Made by a program: the position numbers and the translations under genes
The notes under the pieces: model-generated
Seen by the model: only the letters and a program-made list of their open reading frames with translations
The model's database searches: none
Told to the model about the DNA's origin: nothing
In this document: piece after piece, positions 10,235 to 19,146 of the stretch
How the letters are laid out: every line of letters starts with the position of its first letter
How positions within the stretch are numbered: the first letter of the stretch is position 1
Source: Nocardioides alcanivorans
Lineage (GTDB): Bacteria; Actinomycetota; Actinomycetes; Propionibacteriales; Nocardioidaceae
Direction: 5' to 3'
DNA length: 64,000 nucleotides
NCBI RefSeq assembly: GCF_021555175.1
Contig: NZ_JAKGRW010000040.1
Coordinates: 1-64,000 of the forward strand

Positions 10235-11176
10235 ATGGCTGAAATTCTGGTTCTGGTTGACCACGTCGACGGCGCGGTCAAGAAGCCGACCCTCGAGCTC
10301 CTCACCATCGCCCGCCGTCTCGGCGAGCCGTCGGCCGTCTACATCGGCTCCGGCGACGCCCCGGCCGAGGCGCTGGCGAAGTTCGGTGCCGAGAAGGTCT
10401 ATGCCGTCGACGACGCGCAGATCAAGGGCTACCTCGTCGCCCCCAAGGCCGAGGTGCTCCAGCAGCTGGTGGAGAAGACCTCTGCCGGCGCCGTGCTGAT
10501 CCCCTCCTCCGCGGAGGGCAAGGAGATCGCGGCCCGCCTCGCCGTCAAGATCGACTCCGGTCTGATCACCGACGCCGTCGACGTGCAGGCCGGTCCGGTC
10601 ACCACGCAGTCGGTCTTCGCCGGCTCCTTCACGGTGCAGGCCAAGGTCACCAAGGGCACGCCGATCATCACGGTCAAGCCCAACTCGGCCGCTCCCGAAG
10701 AGGTTGCCGGCGCCGGTGCCGTCGAGGCCTTCGCCCCGACGATCTCCGACGCCGCCAAGGCTGCCCAGATCGTCGCCTCGCAGCCGCGCCAGTCCACCGG
10801 CCGCCCGGAGCTGACCGAGGCCGCCATCGTGGTCTCCGGTGGTCGTGGCACCGGTGGCGACTTCTCCGCAGTCGAGGCCCTGGCCGACGCGTTGGGTGCT
10901 GCAGTCGGTGCCTCGCGTGCCGCGGTCGACTCCGGCTGGAAGCCGCACACCTTCCAGGTCGGTCAGACCGGCAAGACCGTCTCGCCGCAGCTCTACGTGG
11001 CCAACGGCATCTCCGGTGCCATCCAGCACCGCGCCGGCATGCAGACCTCGAAGACCATCGTCGCGGTCAACAAGGACGAAGAGGCTCCGATGTTCGAGCT
11101 CGTCGACTTCGGCGTGGTGGGCGACCTCCACACCGTGCTCCCGGCCGTGACCGAGGAGATCAACAAGCGCAAGTGA
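10235..11176 (+). CDS. etfA: Electron transfer flavoprotein alpha subunit
   Basis: The 313-residue partner of EtfB starts [21 protein letters not shown] at ATG 10235, with AGGAG at 10223-10227 as ribosome binding site. The FAD-binding C-terminal domain is intact: [39 protein letters not shown] and [19 protein letters not shown], followed by the [20 protein letters not shown] segment. It binds FAD and shuttles electrons from flavin dehydrogenases. The gene ends just before a bidirectional hairpin that separates it from the convergent lysyl-oxidase-like gene. Confidence 0.96.
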   Translation: MAEILVLVDHVDGAVKKPTLELLTIARRLGEPSAVYIGSGDAPAEALAKFGAEKVYAVDDAQIKGYLVAPKAEVLQQLVEKTSAGAVLIPSSAEGKEIAARLAVKIDSGLITDAVDVQAGPVTTQSVFAGSFTVQAKVTKGTPIITVKPNSAAPEEVAGAGAVEAFAPTISDAAKAAQIVASQPRQSTGRPELTEAAIVVSGGRGTGGDFSAVEALADALGAAVGASRAAVDSGWKPHTFQVGQTGKTVSPQLYVANGISGAIQHRAGMQTSKTIVAVNKDEEAPMFELVDFGVVGDLHTVLPAVTEEINKRK

Positions 11177-11200
11177 CGCGCTGATCCTCACTTCACGCAC

Positions 11201-11245
11201 GACACAGGACGCCGTGGCCCGATCGGGCCACGGCGTCCTCGTGTC
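11201..11245. terminator. Bidirectional hairpin terminator between convergent genes
   Basis: A ~20-bp stem (GACACAGGACGCCGTGGCCC against its complement, with one bulged base) and a four-base GATC loop lie between etfA (+) and the lysyl-oxidase-like gene (-). They can stop transcription from both sides. Confidence 0.75.
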
Positions 11246-11265
11246 TTCGGTCAGGGGCGACCGGG

Positions 11266-12756
11266 TCAGTACATGTCGCCGGAGTATCCGCTGTCGTCGA
11301 TGATGCCGACGGGGAAGACCTTGACCTTGCGGTTGGCTCCCTTGCCGCTGAGCTTGACCTTGCGCAGCGCCACGTTGTTGGTGGTGTCGGACTCGACGAG
11401 GTTGCCCTCGGGGTTGCCCTCCACCGCGATGTAGTAGACGCCGTTGGGCAACTTGTTGACACGGAACGCCTGCCCGGCACGGAACTGGGCGTAGGTGTCG
11501 CCCGAGCCAGCGGCCAGCACCTCACGCAGCGAGACCGAGGAGCGGTCGCCGCAGTCGGTGGCGAGGTCGGTGTTGTCGGGGCGCCAGTCGGCGCCGTCCA
11601 CCGTGTAGTCGATCGCGTCGGTGTTGGCCAGGCAGAAGGACTCCTTGCGGGAGCGCACCGCCTCGGTCTTGTCGGCCCGCAGCAGGGTGTAGCGGGCGAA
11701 GTCCTCGAAGTGCCAGTGGTTGTGGGTGGCAGCCTTGTGCCAGATCATCGTGCCGACCTTCTCGTACCCGGTCTGGTTGCCGTCGGCGTCCACGAAGTAC
11801 TGGTAGGCATCCATGATGTCCTTGTTGCCGCGCCGGAAGCCGTCGACGAGCATCGGGCTGTTGCCGGCGTTCCACACGGTGGCGGAGAACCTCAGGTTCT
11901 TGCCGTTGCGCGACAGGCCGATGCCGTAGGCGGGGATCGACTGCAGGTCGGGCAACGGTCCGGCGGGAGCACCCGCGCTGTCGGCGGTGGGCTTGGCCGC
12001 GGGCTTGAGTGTCGTCGTACGACGCTGCTGTGTGCGTGGTGCGGTGCGGTGGGCGTGCTCCTCTTCTTCACTCCACTTCTTCACCACGAGGCGGAAGGTG
12101 TGGGTGGCGTCCGAGGCGGAGATGCCGAGTGCCTTGCGCCACTTGGGGGTGATGGTGGCGGTGACGTCGTACTTGCCCTTGCCGACCTTGAGATGGCCGA
12201 TGGCCTCCGAGACGTTGCTGATCCAGCCCTGCTGGATGCCCTGGACCGAACCGATCGTGAACGGGTTGTAGGGGCATCCGTCGGGATACGGGTTGCGCAG
12301 TGGCGCGTCAGGGTTGCTGCGTTGGGTGCTCCACGAGTTGAGGCAGACGTTGCGCTTCTTGGTCTGCACCAGCTTCCCCATGGTGTTGCGGACCTCCACC
12401 TTGAGGAACTTGCTCAGACCGTCCCAGTCCTTCTGGATGCCGTCTGGCAGGGCAACTTCGCCGTCGGGGGAGTGCCACACCGTCGTGAGGGGGCTCTTCC
12501 AGTCGGCACGGTGGGTGCGGATCTCCATCGCTGCGTCCGGTGCCGACAGCGCGAGACCGTAGTCGCCTTCGGCGCGCTTGGCCTTGCCGTAGGTGTAGAC
12601 GACTGCCTTCTTCGCACCCTTCAGGACCAGCGGCGAGCTGTCGGCAGCCGTGTCCGGCGCGACCGCATGGGCTGCCTGCCCGGTCGAGTGGGCGGCACCG
12701 GGTAGGACGAGACCGAGCGTCGCGAGTGCGGCGATCGGGAATCCGAGACGTTTCAC
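11266..12756 (-). CDS. Secreted lysyl-oxidase-family copper protein
   Basis: The 496-residue protein is read from GTG 12756, chosen because AGGAGG lies just upstream and a clean signal peptide follows (VKRLGFPIAALATLGLVLPG, cleaved near AAHA). Residues ~340-360 read WHKAATHNHWHFEDFARYTL, the copper-ligand His cluster of the lysyl oxidase family. The C-terminal VYYIAVEGNPEGNLVESDTT is also family-typical. Residues ~45-230 form an extra N-terminal domain, rich in Lys and Trp, of unknown role. Eukaryotic lysyl oxidases oxidise peptidyl-lysine; bacterial homologues are secreted and their substrates are mostly unknown. A longer upstream frame to 13098 is unlikely because it lacks a signal peptide and overlaps proA. 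Confidence 0.85.
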   Translation of the reverse strand: MKRLGFPIAALATLGLVLPGAAHSTGQAAHAVAPDTAADSSPLVLKGAKKAVVYTYGKAKRAEGDYGLALSAPDAAMEIRTHRADWKSPLTTVWHSPDGEVALPDGIQKDWDGLSKFLKVEVRNTMGKLVQTKKRNVCLNSWSTQRSNPDAPLRNPYPDGCPYNPFTIGSVQGIQQGWISNVSEAIGHLKVGKGKYDVTATITPKWRKALGISASDATHTFRLVVKKWSEEEEHAHRTAPRTQQRRTTTLKPAAKPTADSAGAPAGPLPDLQSIPAYGIGLSRNGKNLRFSATVWNAGNSPMLVDGFRRGNKDIMDAYQYFVDADGNQTGYEKVGTMIWHKAATHNHWHFEDFARYTLLRADKTEAVRSRKESFCLANTDAIDYTVDGADWRPDNTDLATDCGDRSSVSLREVLAAGSGDTYAQFRAGQAFRVNKLPNGVYYIAVEGNPEGNLVESDTTNNVALRKVKLSGKGANRKVKVFPVGIIDDSGYSGDMY

Positions 12757-12898
12757 GCTTCCTCCTTCGTGAGTGGGGAGAGTTCCCACACCGGGTAGAC
12801 GCGTCACCGGGGCTCCAGGTTGCTTGTCGGACCGAACTATTTCTGTGCCGGGTGAGACGAAAGCCGCGCGAAGGGCGTCGCTGACTAGGCTTGTGGAC

Positions 12899-14149
12899 AT
12901 GAGCACCGAACAGGAAGTCGTCGACGCTGCCCGGCGGGCCCGAACTGCCAGCCACGCCCTCGCCCTCGCCACGCGCGCCACCAAGGACGCAGTGCTCCAC
13001 GCGATGGCTGACGCCCTGTTGGAGTCCTCTGGCCCGATCCTTGCGGCGAACGCAGAGGATGTGCGCCGTGCCGAGGATGCGGGCACGGGTGCCCACATGA
13101 TCGATCGGTTGCGTCTCGACCGGAGCCGCCTCGAGGCGATGGCTCAGGGACTGCGCGACGTCGCCGGCCTGCCTGACCCGGTCGGTGACGTGGTGCGCGG
13201 CAGCACTCTCGCCAACGGGCTGGAGATGCGTCAGGTCCGGGTGCCCTTCGGCGTGATCGGCATGATCTACGAGGCTCGTCCCAACGTGACCGCCGATGCG
13301 GCAGGCATCTGCCTCAAGTCCGGCAACGCCGTCCTGCTGCGTGGTTCCTCGAGCGCACGCTCAAGCAACGTGGCGATCGTCGAGGCGCTGCGCGGTGCGG
13401 TGGAGAGTGCGGGGCTGCCGGCTGACGCGGTGCAGCTCGTCCCGGGAGACAGCCACGAATCGGTCAAGCACCTGATGCGTGCCCGCGGCCTGGTCGACGT
13501 ACTCATCCCGCGGGGCGGCGCCGGGCTGATCCGCAGCGTGGTGGAGGAGTCCACGGTGCCCGTGATCGAGACCGGAACCGGGAACTGTCATGTCTATGTG
13601 GACGCCGGCGCAGACTTCGCCAAGGCGCTCGACATCGTGATGAACTCCAAGACGCATCGCACCAGCGTGTGCAACTCGGCCGAGGCGTTGCTGGTGCACT
13701 CCGCGATCGCCGACGAGTTCCTGCCGACCGTCATCGAGGCCCTGCAGGAGGCCGGCGTCGAGATCCACGGTGACGACAGGTTCGGCGAGTACGACGGCAT
13801 CACCCCGGTCAACGACGAGTCCTACGCCGCGGAGTTCCTCGGCCTGGAGATCTCCGCGAAGGTGGTCGCCGACATCGACGAGGCCATCGCACACATCCGT
13901 GAGTTCAGCACCGGTCACACCGACGCGATCGTCACCGAGGACCAGAGTGCGGCGCGCAGGTTCGTGGCCGAGGTCGACTCCGCTGCCGTGCTCGTCAACG
14001 CCTCGACGCGCTTCACGGACGGTGGGGAGTTCGGCTTCGGTGCGGAGATCGGCATCAGCACGCAGAAGCTGCACGCGCGTGGACCGATGGGTCTGCCCGA
14101 GATGACCAGCACCAAGTACGTCGTCACCGGCGACGGCCACATCCGCTGA
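12899..14149 (+). CDS. proA: Glutamate-5-semialdehyde (gamma-glutamyl phosphate) reductase
   Basis: The 416-residue protein starts [19 protein letters not shown]. It reduces glutamyl-5-phosphate with NADPH in proline synthesis. Family segments are intact: [39 protein letters not shown], the catalytic region [20 protein letters not shown] with its Cys, and the end [20 protein letters not shown]. proB is not adjacent in this window. It is followed 49 bp later by a tiny membrane protein gene and then nadD, the usual order in this lineage. The upstream 140 bp is shared with the divergent lysyl-oxidase-like gene. Confidence 0.96.
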   Translation: MSTEQEVVDAARRARTASHALALATRATKDAVLHAMADALLESSGPILAANAEDVRRAEDAGTGAHMIDRLRLDRSRLEAMAQGLRDVAGLPDPVGDVVRGSTLANGLEMRQVRVPFGVIGMIYEARPNVTADAAGICLKSGNAVLLRGSSSARSSNVAIVEALRGAVESAGLPADAVQLVPGDSHESVKHLMRARGLVDVLIPRGGAGLIRSVVEESTVPVIETGTGNCHVYVDAGADFAKALDIVMNSKTHRTSVCNSAEALLVHSAIADEFLPTVIEALQEAGVEIHGDDRFGEYDGITPVNDESYAAEFLGLEISAKVVADIDEAIAHIREFSTGHTDAIVTEDQSAARRFVAEVDSAAVLVNASTRFTDGGEFGFGAEIGISTQKLHARGPMGLPEMTSTKYVVTGDGHIR

Positions 14150-14198
14150 CCTCCGGCCCGTGGCCTGACTCCCGAACCGATCAATTAGGATCTGCACC

Positions 14199-14348
14199 AT
14201 GTCGCTGACCTCCTTCGTCATCACCGCGTCCGAGTCCACCGGTGACCCGGCAGTCAACCCGTTCGTCATCGGTGGCATCGCGCTCGGGACCCTGCTGTTC
14301 TCCCTCTTCGTGCTGCTGATGATCGCTGGCGGCCGAGAGCACAGCTGA
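14199..14348 (+). CDS. 49-residue single-pass membrane protein between proA and nadD
   Basis: This small frame starts ATG TCG CTG ACC at 14199 and ends TGA at 14346-14348. The product has a polar N-terminus (MSLTSFVITASESTGDPAVN), one strong transmembrane helix (IGGIALGTLLFSLFVLLMIA) and a short charged tail GGREHS. That pattern is unlikely by chance in high-GC DNA. It sits 21 bp ahead of the nadD GTG, so it is probably in the same transcript. The function is unknown. Confidence 0.65.
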   Translation: MSLTSFVITASESTGDPAVNPFVIGGIALGTLLFSLFVLLMIAGGREHS

Positions 14349-14369
14349 GCCACATGAGCTGCCCCGCCG

Positions 14370-14990
14370 GTGAGTGATCAGGAGCCCGGACGCCGTCGGA
14401 TCGGTGTCATGGGAGGCACCTTCGACCCCATCCACCACGGCCACCTGGTGGCGGCGAGTGAGGTGCAGTCGTGGTTCGACCTCGACGAGGTGATCTTCGT
14501 CCCCACCGGGGCGCCGTGGCAGAAGTCCGATCGGGTCGTGTCGCCGGCCGAGCACCGCTATCTGATGACGGTGATCGCGACGGCTTCGAACCCGAGGTTC
14601 GGGGTGTCGCGCGTCGACATCGATCGCATCGGGCCGACGTACACGATCGACACGTTGCGCGACCTCCAGACGCAACATCCTGACGCGGAGCTCTACTTCA
14701 TCACCGGTGCAGATGCGCTGGCCAACATCTTCACGTGGCGCGATGCGCGCGAGCTGTTCGAGCTCGCGCACTTCGTGGGATGCACCCGCCCCGGCTACGA
14801 GATGGACCCGTCGATGCTCACCGACATCCCTCCCGAGCAGGTGACGCTCGTGGAGATCCCGGCGCTGGCGATCTCGTCCACCGAGTGCCGCAAACGCACC
14901 ATGCGCGGCGAACCGGTCTGGTACCTCGTGCCGGACGGCGTCGTCCAATACCTGGCCAAGTACGACCTCTATCCTGCGGAGAACTCATGA
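14370..14990 (+). CDS. nadD: Nicotinate-nucleotide adenylyltransferase
   Basis: The 206-residue protein starts from GTG 14370 ([20 protein letters not shown]). It transfers AMP from ATP to nicotinate mononucleotide in NAD synthesis. The nucleotidyltransferase HxGH motif is [12 protein letters not shown] and the second motif is ISSTECRKR. Both are intact, as are the substrate loop TGAPWQKS and [14 protein letters not shown]. The stop overlaps the rsfS start by four bases (ATGA), so nadD-rsfS are translationally coupled, the common bacterial pairing. Confidence 0.96.
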   Translation: MSDQEPGRRRIGVMGGTFDPIHHGHLVAASEVQSWFDLDEVIFVPTGAPWQKSDRVVSPAEHRYLMTVIATASNPRFGVSRVDIDRIGPTYTIDTLRDLQTQHPDAELYFITGADALANIFTWRDARELFELAHFVGCTRPGYEMDPSMLTDIPPEQVTLVEIPALAISSTECRKRTMRGEPVWYLVPDGVVQYLAKYDLYPAENS

Positions 14991-15361
14991 CTGCCACAGA
15001 CCACGCCCTCGGCCTCATCCACGCGGCGGCGCTGGCAGCCTCCGACAAGCTCGCACAGAAGGTCGTCGCCTTCGATGTCTCCGAGCAGCTTGCCATCACC
15101 GATGCCTTCCTCCTCGCCTCTGCCGGCAACGACCGGCAGGTGCGTGCGATCGTCGACGAGGTCGAGGACAAGCTCCGCGAACTCGGCGCCAAGCCGATCC
15201 GTCGCGAGGGACACAAGGACGGGCGCTGGGTGTTGCTCGACTACGGCGACATCGTGGTGCACGTGCAGCACGAGGAGGAGCGTGACTTCTACGCTCTCGA
15301 GCGGCTCTGGAACGACTGCCCCGCGATCGACCTGCCCGAAGAGGCACGCGGAGAGCAGTGA
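14987..15361 (+). CDS. rsfS: Ribosomal silencing factor RsfS
   Basis: The 124-residue protein is of the RsfS/Iojap family. It binds uL14 on the large ribosomal subunit and blocks subunit joining under starvation. Conserved stretches are [38 protein letters not shown] and the core [20 protein letters not shown]. The ATGA overlap with nadD fixes the start, and the stop overlaps the GTG of the next gene (GTGA). Confidence 0.95.
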   Translation: MTATDHALGLIHAAALAASDKLAQKVVAFDVSEQLAITDAFLLASAGNDRQVRAIVDEVEDKLRELGAKPIRREGHKDGRWVLLDYGDIVVHVQHEEERDFYALERLWNDCPAIDLPEEARGEQ

Positions 15362-15972
15362 GCCGCCGCATCGTCCTGCTGCGCCACGGACGGACGGCCT
15401 GGAACTTCCAGCGCCGCGTCCAGGGTCACGTCGACGAGCCGCTCGACGAAGTCGGGCATGCCGAGGCACGTGCCGCTGCGTCGTGGGTCGCCGGCTTCGA
15501 GCCGTGCCTGCTGTGGACGTCTGACCTCGTGCGCGCGCGGGTGACCGCTGAGTACGCCGCCGAGGTGCTCGGGCTGCCGGTGCACGTCGACGGACGGCTC
15601 AGGGAGTTCAACTTGGGGGAGCGGGCCGGACTGACCTGGGACGAGTACCGTGGCCAGTTCCCCGAGGAGTTCGCGCAGTTCCGACGCAGCGACTTCCGGT
15701 TGATCCCCGGCGCCGAACAGGTACCCGATGTCGCCAAGCGGATGTGCGAGGCGCTCAACGACGTCGCTGCCGGACTTCCTGAAGGTGGTACGGCGCTCGT
15801 CGCGTCGCACGGCCAAGCAATCAAGGCCGCCGTGCTCGCGATGACAGGGCAGCCGGTCGTGCTCAACGCGCTCGGAAGCCTGCCCAACTGCAGTGTCGCG
15901 GTCCTGGCCGAGACCCGGACCGCGCCAGCCGGATGGAGCCTCGCAGCCTTCGCGCTCACCGCACCCGCCTGA
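15358..15972 (+). CDS. Histidine phosphatase family protein (GpgP/PhoE-like)
   Basis: The 204-residue protein starts from GTG 15358, which overlaps the rsfS stop by four bases. The phosphatase signature LRHGRTAWN contains the phosphorylated His. A second His in VASHGQAIKAAVL, the Arg in WTSDLVRARVTAEYAAE, and EFNLGERAGLTWDEY complete the active site. In actinobacteria this position after rsfS usually carries a glucosyl-3-phosphoglycerate phosphatase or a related broad-specificity phosphatase. Substrate identity cannot be fixed from sequence alone. It is the last gene of the nadD-rsfS operon, and the repeat cluster starts directly after its stop. Confidence 0.88.
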   Translation: MSRRIVLLRHGRTAWNFQRRVQGHVDEPLDEVGHAEARAAASWVAGFEPCLLWTSDLVRARVTAEYAAEVLGLPVHVDGRLREFNLGERAGLTWDEYRGQFPEEFAQFRRSDFRLIPGAEQVPDVAKRMCEALNDVAAGLPEGGTALVASHGQAIKAAVLAMTGQPVVLNALGSLPNCSVAVLAETRTAPAGWSLAAFALTAPA

Positions 15973-16688
15973 CGCCGCCCTCCACCAGAGCCCGCCCCCA
16001 TTGGTCGAGCTGGCACCCCGGTGGTCGAGCCCGTGCCCCGTTGGTCGAGCTTGTCGAGACCCCTGCCGCATCCTCGCTGGTCGAGCTTGTCGAGACCCGC
16101 GCCACCGTTGGTCGAGCTTGTCGAGACCCCTGCCGCATCCTCGCTGGTCGAGCTTGTCGAGACCCCGACCCGGGCCGTGCCGTCCGGGGCAACCTCCGTC
16201 GCTGGGGCGGCGCGTCGTGCGCGCGGCTCTTTGGGTGGGTTGCGTTGGGTGGGCGCCCGCCGCGGCCAAGCCCCTTGACGCTCCGTCGGCAACCCCGGAC
16301 GTCCCACCCCGGCCCTGTGCGCCGTTGGTCGACCTGTACGCCGTTGGTCGAGCTTGTCGAGACCTTTCCCCGCGGGTCAGAGCTGGTCTCGACAGGCTCG
16401 ACCACCGGGATCCTGTTCGCGAGCCCATGGCATCCCCGCCGGTCGAGCTTGTCGAGACCATTGCCGCACCCCGCCGCTCGAGCCCGTACGCCGTTGCCCG
16501 AGTCCCTACGTCGGTGGTCGAGCCCGTACCCCGTTGGTCGAGCTTGTCGAGACCCCTCCGGTCGGTGTGTGGGCGTGCCTGTGCCCCGGGAGACGTGTGT
16601 TCTCCCGGGGTGGGCGGGTGGTGCTTGTTCGGCAGGCGCTGCTTGTGCCCCGTGCTGTTGGCCGATGGCTGGTGGTGCTCAGCGGGGC
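15973..16688. repeat. Cluster of GGTCGAGCTTGTCGAGACC repeats in a long non-coding stretch
   Basis: I see no convincing gene in these ~700 bases. The imperfect palindrome GGTCGAGCTTGTCGAGACC occurs exactly at 16043, 16079, 16110, 16146, 16346, 16441 and 16536, plus an inverted copy with one change at 16385-16403. Shorter relatives (GGTCGAGCCCGT) fill some gaps. Copies 1-2 and 3-4 form a 58-base unit repeated with a 67-base period. Another inverted copy lies at 18263-18281, on the far side of the HNH gene. This repeat type is known to me as common between genes in Nocardioides-like genomes, and its function is unknown. Confidence 0.9.
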
Positions 16689-18110
16689 TCAGCTGGTGTC
16701 GCTGGTGTCGTGGGTGCCTTGTGGGGTGACCAGCCAGGTCCTGCCGTGCTGGCTGGTCCAGATATACGTTCCGTCCCTGGCCCGGCGATAACGCCACCTA
16801 CCGTGGGTCTTCATCAGGTGGTGACGCCGACACAACGGCGCCAGATTCTCGGGCCGGGTTTGCCCGGGCGGACCACCCTCACCAAGTGGAAGGTAGGGGT
16901 CGATGTGGTCCAGGTCGGCGTCCCAGCTGGAGCGTTCACAGTTGGGATACACACAGTGCGGGTCACGCAACCGGACCAGGGTGTCCATCCATTCGGGTGG
17001 ATCATGACGATCCACCGCATCGGTCCTGTTCAAATCGACCACCGGGGTGATGGTCGCAAGCGAACCGTGACGGGCCAGCCAGTCGCGTAGCTGGGTGGTG
17101 AGGACCTGCCCCAACCGGTCGGTGGAGGCGATGCCGTCGCCGTCCAACCCCAACTCGTGGGGGTCGAGGCCCAACGCGAACAGGTCCGCGAGGTTGACGT
17201 GGGCCATCACCCGCAACCCACGACGGCGTCCGAACGGGCCTGGGGTCGTGGCCAACCGACCCGGCTTCACCCCGACCACCGGCTCGCCCACCACCGGCTC
17301 GCCGCCCACCGCCGCAGTGTCGTCGGTGAGCCGCCCGATCGCTTTGGCACGGCGTTGGTCGATGGTGTCGGTGTCACCCAGACGCCGCATCGTCTCGGCC
17401 TCGGCAGACAACAAGTCCATGAACCTGGTGAGGTCCAAGGATTCACCGACGGCCTGCAACTCGGAGGTGCCGGCGATGCCGCCGGCTCCTTCTTCGTGTC
17501 CGGCGTGGGGGTGGTGCAGCCACACACCCCAATCAGCCTTGCCCTTCGCCGCGCTGCGGTCTTTGACCAGTTCGGGGTGGAATTTGGCGATGGCCATCGC
17601 CAACCACTTCTCGATCGTGGGCCAGCCGGTGAGGCCGGTGGCGGCGAGGTGGTCGTCGAACCACCGTGCCGCCTCATAGGACAGTTTCCTGGTGAGCAGG
17701 GCGACGCGGCGGGCGTTCCACCCCGGCATCTCCAGGGCCTCGACCTTCGCCCACAACAGCGGCAACCGGTGCACCAGATCCAGGGCATCGGCGACCAAAG
17801 CGAACCCAGCAGCACGCGAGATCCCGGCCGATGCGGCGAGCTCCTCCACCGCGAACAGGGCGACATCAGGGGTGCCGTCACCCGAGATCCTGTCTTCACA
17901 GTCGGAGGGAAACAGGGTCTCGTCACCCACCACCGCCTTCGGGTGCTCCGGAGACGGCGGGTGCAGGATCGCCCACTGATAAGCCAACCGCAGCTTGCTG
18001 CGGACCATCTTGAGTTCAACGACGCGGTTCTCAGCCATGAAACCAAGCAGGGTCCCGCCATCGAGGTCAGAGACCTCGTACGGCTGGTGACGGGCGTCGA
18101 TTTCGATCAT
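16689..18110 (-). CDS. DUF222 / HNH endonuclease domain protein (13E12 repeat family)
   Basis: The 473-residue protein is read from ATG 18110 (MIEIDARHQPYEVSDLDGG). Longer upstream frames would run through repeat and tRNA sequence. Residues ~30-330 are the helical DUF222 region (ISRAAGFALVADALDLVHRL, WNARRVALLTRKLSYEAARW). The C-terminal HNH nuclease reads CVYPNCERSSWDADLDHI followed by PENLAPLCRRHHLMKTHG, with metal and catalytic His residues present. Such proteins are abundant in actinobacteria, often in many copies, and their biological role is unresolved. A short internal duplication, GEPVVGEPVVG, lies near residue 265. Repeats flank the gene on both sides. Confidence 0.92.
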   Translation of the reverse strand: MIEIDARHQPYEVSDLDGGTLLGFMAENRVVELKMVRSKLRLAYQWAILHPPSPEHPKAVVGDETLFPSDCEDRISGDGTPDVALFAVEELAASAGISRAAGFALVADALDLVHRLPLLWAKVEALEMPGWNARRVALLTRKLSYEAARWFDDHLAATGLTGWPTIEKWLAMAIAKFHPELVKDRSAAKGKADWGVWLHHPHAGHEEGAGGIAGTSELQAVGESLDLTRFMDLLSAEAETMRRLGDTDTIDQRRAKAIGRLTDDTAAVGGEPVVGEPVVGVKPGRLATTPGPFGRRRGLRVMAHVNLADLFALGLDPHELGLDGDGIASTDRLGQVLTTQLRDWLARHGSLATITPVVDLNRTDAVDRHDPPEWMDTLVRLRDPHCVYPNCERSSWDADLDHIDPYLPLGEGGPPGQTRPENLAPLCRRHHLMKTHGRWRYRRARDGTYIWTSQHGRTWLVTPQGTHDTSDTS

Positions 18111-18262
18111 GGAACCAGTCCAACATTTGGCTCCGACACAACCTGGGGCACCGGGACTCAGGCTGTGGACAACCACCGGCCGCACTGCCGGAACGAGGTC
18201 TCGGCGGGCTCGACCAACGAACGGTCTCGGTGGGCTCGACCTCCGGGTGGGCGAGGCGAGGT

Positions 18263-18281
18263 GGTCTCGACAGGCTCGACC
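18263..18281 (-). repeat. Inverted copy of the GGTCGAGC repeat, upstream of HNH gene
   Basis: The sequence GGTCTCGACAGGCTCGACC is the reverse complement of the cluster repeat with one change, identical to the copy at 16385-16403. The surrounding 18111-18380 stretch holds further half copies (TCGGCGGGCTCGACC, TCGGTGGGCTCGACC) and no gene that I can support. Confidence 0.85.
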
Positions 18282-18380
18282 ACCGGATGGGGCGGTGGGT
18301 GGGGGCCCGATTTCACATCTGGATCGGGACATGGTTAGTATTCTCGACGTTGCGGGGCCGGGAACGGCCACGAAACAGAT

Positions 18381-18456
18381 GGGGCTGTGGCGCAGCTGGT
18401 AGCGCATCTGCATGGCATGCAGAGGGTCAGGGGTTCGAGTCCCCTCAGCTCCACCA
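18381..18456 (+). tRNA. tRNA-Ala (anticodon GGC), CCA encoded
   Basis: A full cloverleaf can be drawn. The acceptor GGGGCTG pairs with CAGCTCC, and the D-arm GCGCAGCTGGTAGCGC is standard. The anticodon stem TCTGC/GCAGA encloses loop ATGGCAT with anticodon GGC, and the T-arm AGGGG-TTCGAGT-CCCCT is canonical. Discriminator A (18453) is followed by genomic CCA. The anticodon reads GCC alanine codons. Confidence 0.97.
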
Positions 18457-18468
18457 ACACGTAGGTCA

Positions 18469-18512
18469 CGGGCCGTGCTTGAGTCCTTAACAAGGGGTCG
18501 AAGCATGGCCCG
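18469..18512 (+). terminator. Hairpin downstream of tRNA-Ala
   Basis: CGGGCCGTGCTT pairs with AAGCATGGCCCG (one G-U pair) around a 20-base loop, 13 bases after the encoded CCA. It is a probable tRNA terminator. It could instead be a remnant of an integration site, but I see no repeat of the tRNA 3' end nearby. Confidence 0.55.
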
Positions 18513-18529
18513 CTGGCGTTTCCCAGCAC

Positions 18530-19099
18530 TTTGACTGGATCTTCAATCTCCGCAGGGATCACGTTCGGCGAGCATCGGGTGCTCTCGGATCGGGTCGTGC
18601 ACCTGATCGGCTTGACTCGTACGACCATGGACGCGTCCAGGGCTACGTCCTGTCCCTGGCCGATGACCGGCTCACGATGTACGCAATCGCAGACAGGCTC
18701 TACTTCGACCACGTGGTCCTGATGCACCTACGCGACAATCTCGTCGGTTCGTGACCAGCACAGCGCCTACGTCGACCGTGCGGTCGCCAGCTTCGGTTCA
18801 CCGGTGGCAGCCTTCACTTGTCCGACAGAGGCTACGACCCGCGACTTGCCTCTCATGGCCGCTGAGCTCCACCCCTTCATGATCGGTCGACTGCGGACGG
18901 CTGGAGAAAGCGCATCGCGCATCGCCTCCTGCGTGCTGACGGGACCTGGGTGGACGAGATCGACAAGTGGAACTACGACCAGATCGCAAGCACTCAAATC
19001 GGCGGTCGCTGCACCGATTCTCCAGCCGCGTTCGGAGATCCGTGCCCCGACGATGCAGCGACGAGGGGAGGCGTCACGCCGTCCGACGCGGAATCCTGA
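18530..19099 (+). pseudogene. Frameshifted conserved hypothetical protein next to tRNA-Ala
   Basis: Fragments of one protein are spread over three frames. They are ITFGEHRVLSDRVVHLI (to ~18605), then DRLDSYDHGRVQGYVLSL and DDRLTMYAIADRLYFDHVVL (18605-18754), then SAYVDRAVASFGSPVAAF (from ~18757), then ADGWRKRIAHRLLRADGTWV and DEIDKWNYDQIASTQIGGRC ending at TGA 19097-19099. Together they resemble an actinobacterial hypothetical family of about 180 residues whose members read GRVQGYVL...DGYVALRLKDV. At least three frame changes are needed. Whether this is decay beside a tRNA or sequencing error cannot be decided here. No function is known to me. Confidence 0.55.
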
Positions 19100-19146
19100 A
19101 CGCCGTGAAGTGACGATCCCATCGAGGGACATGGCAGACCTGTGGG

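Noticed and set aside
12757..13098. N-terminal extension of the lysyl-oxidase-like gene
   Set aside because: It would bury the signal peptide inside the protein and overlap proA; GTG 12756 with AGGAGG upstream is preferred.
15973..16560. CRISPR array
   Set aside because: Repeats are 19 bases, unevenly spaced, in both orientations, and spacers are not uniform; no cas genes are present.
16689..18506. 605-codon version of the HNH endonuclease gene
   Set aside because: The extension runs through GGTCGAGC repeats and the antisense of tRNA-Ala; the ATG at 18110 begins the DUF222 homology.
18457..18530. attR/attL-like duplicate of the tRNA-Ala 3' end
   Set aside because: No second copy of the GGTTCGAGTCCCCTCAGCTC region was seen within the window.
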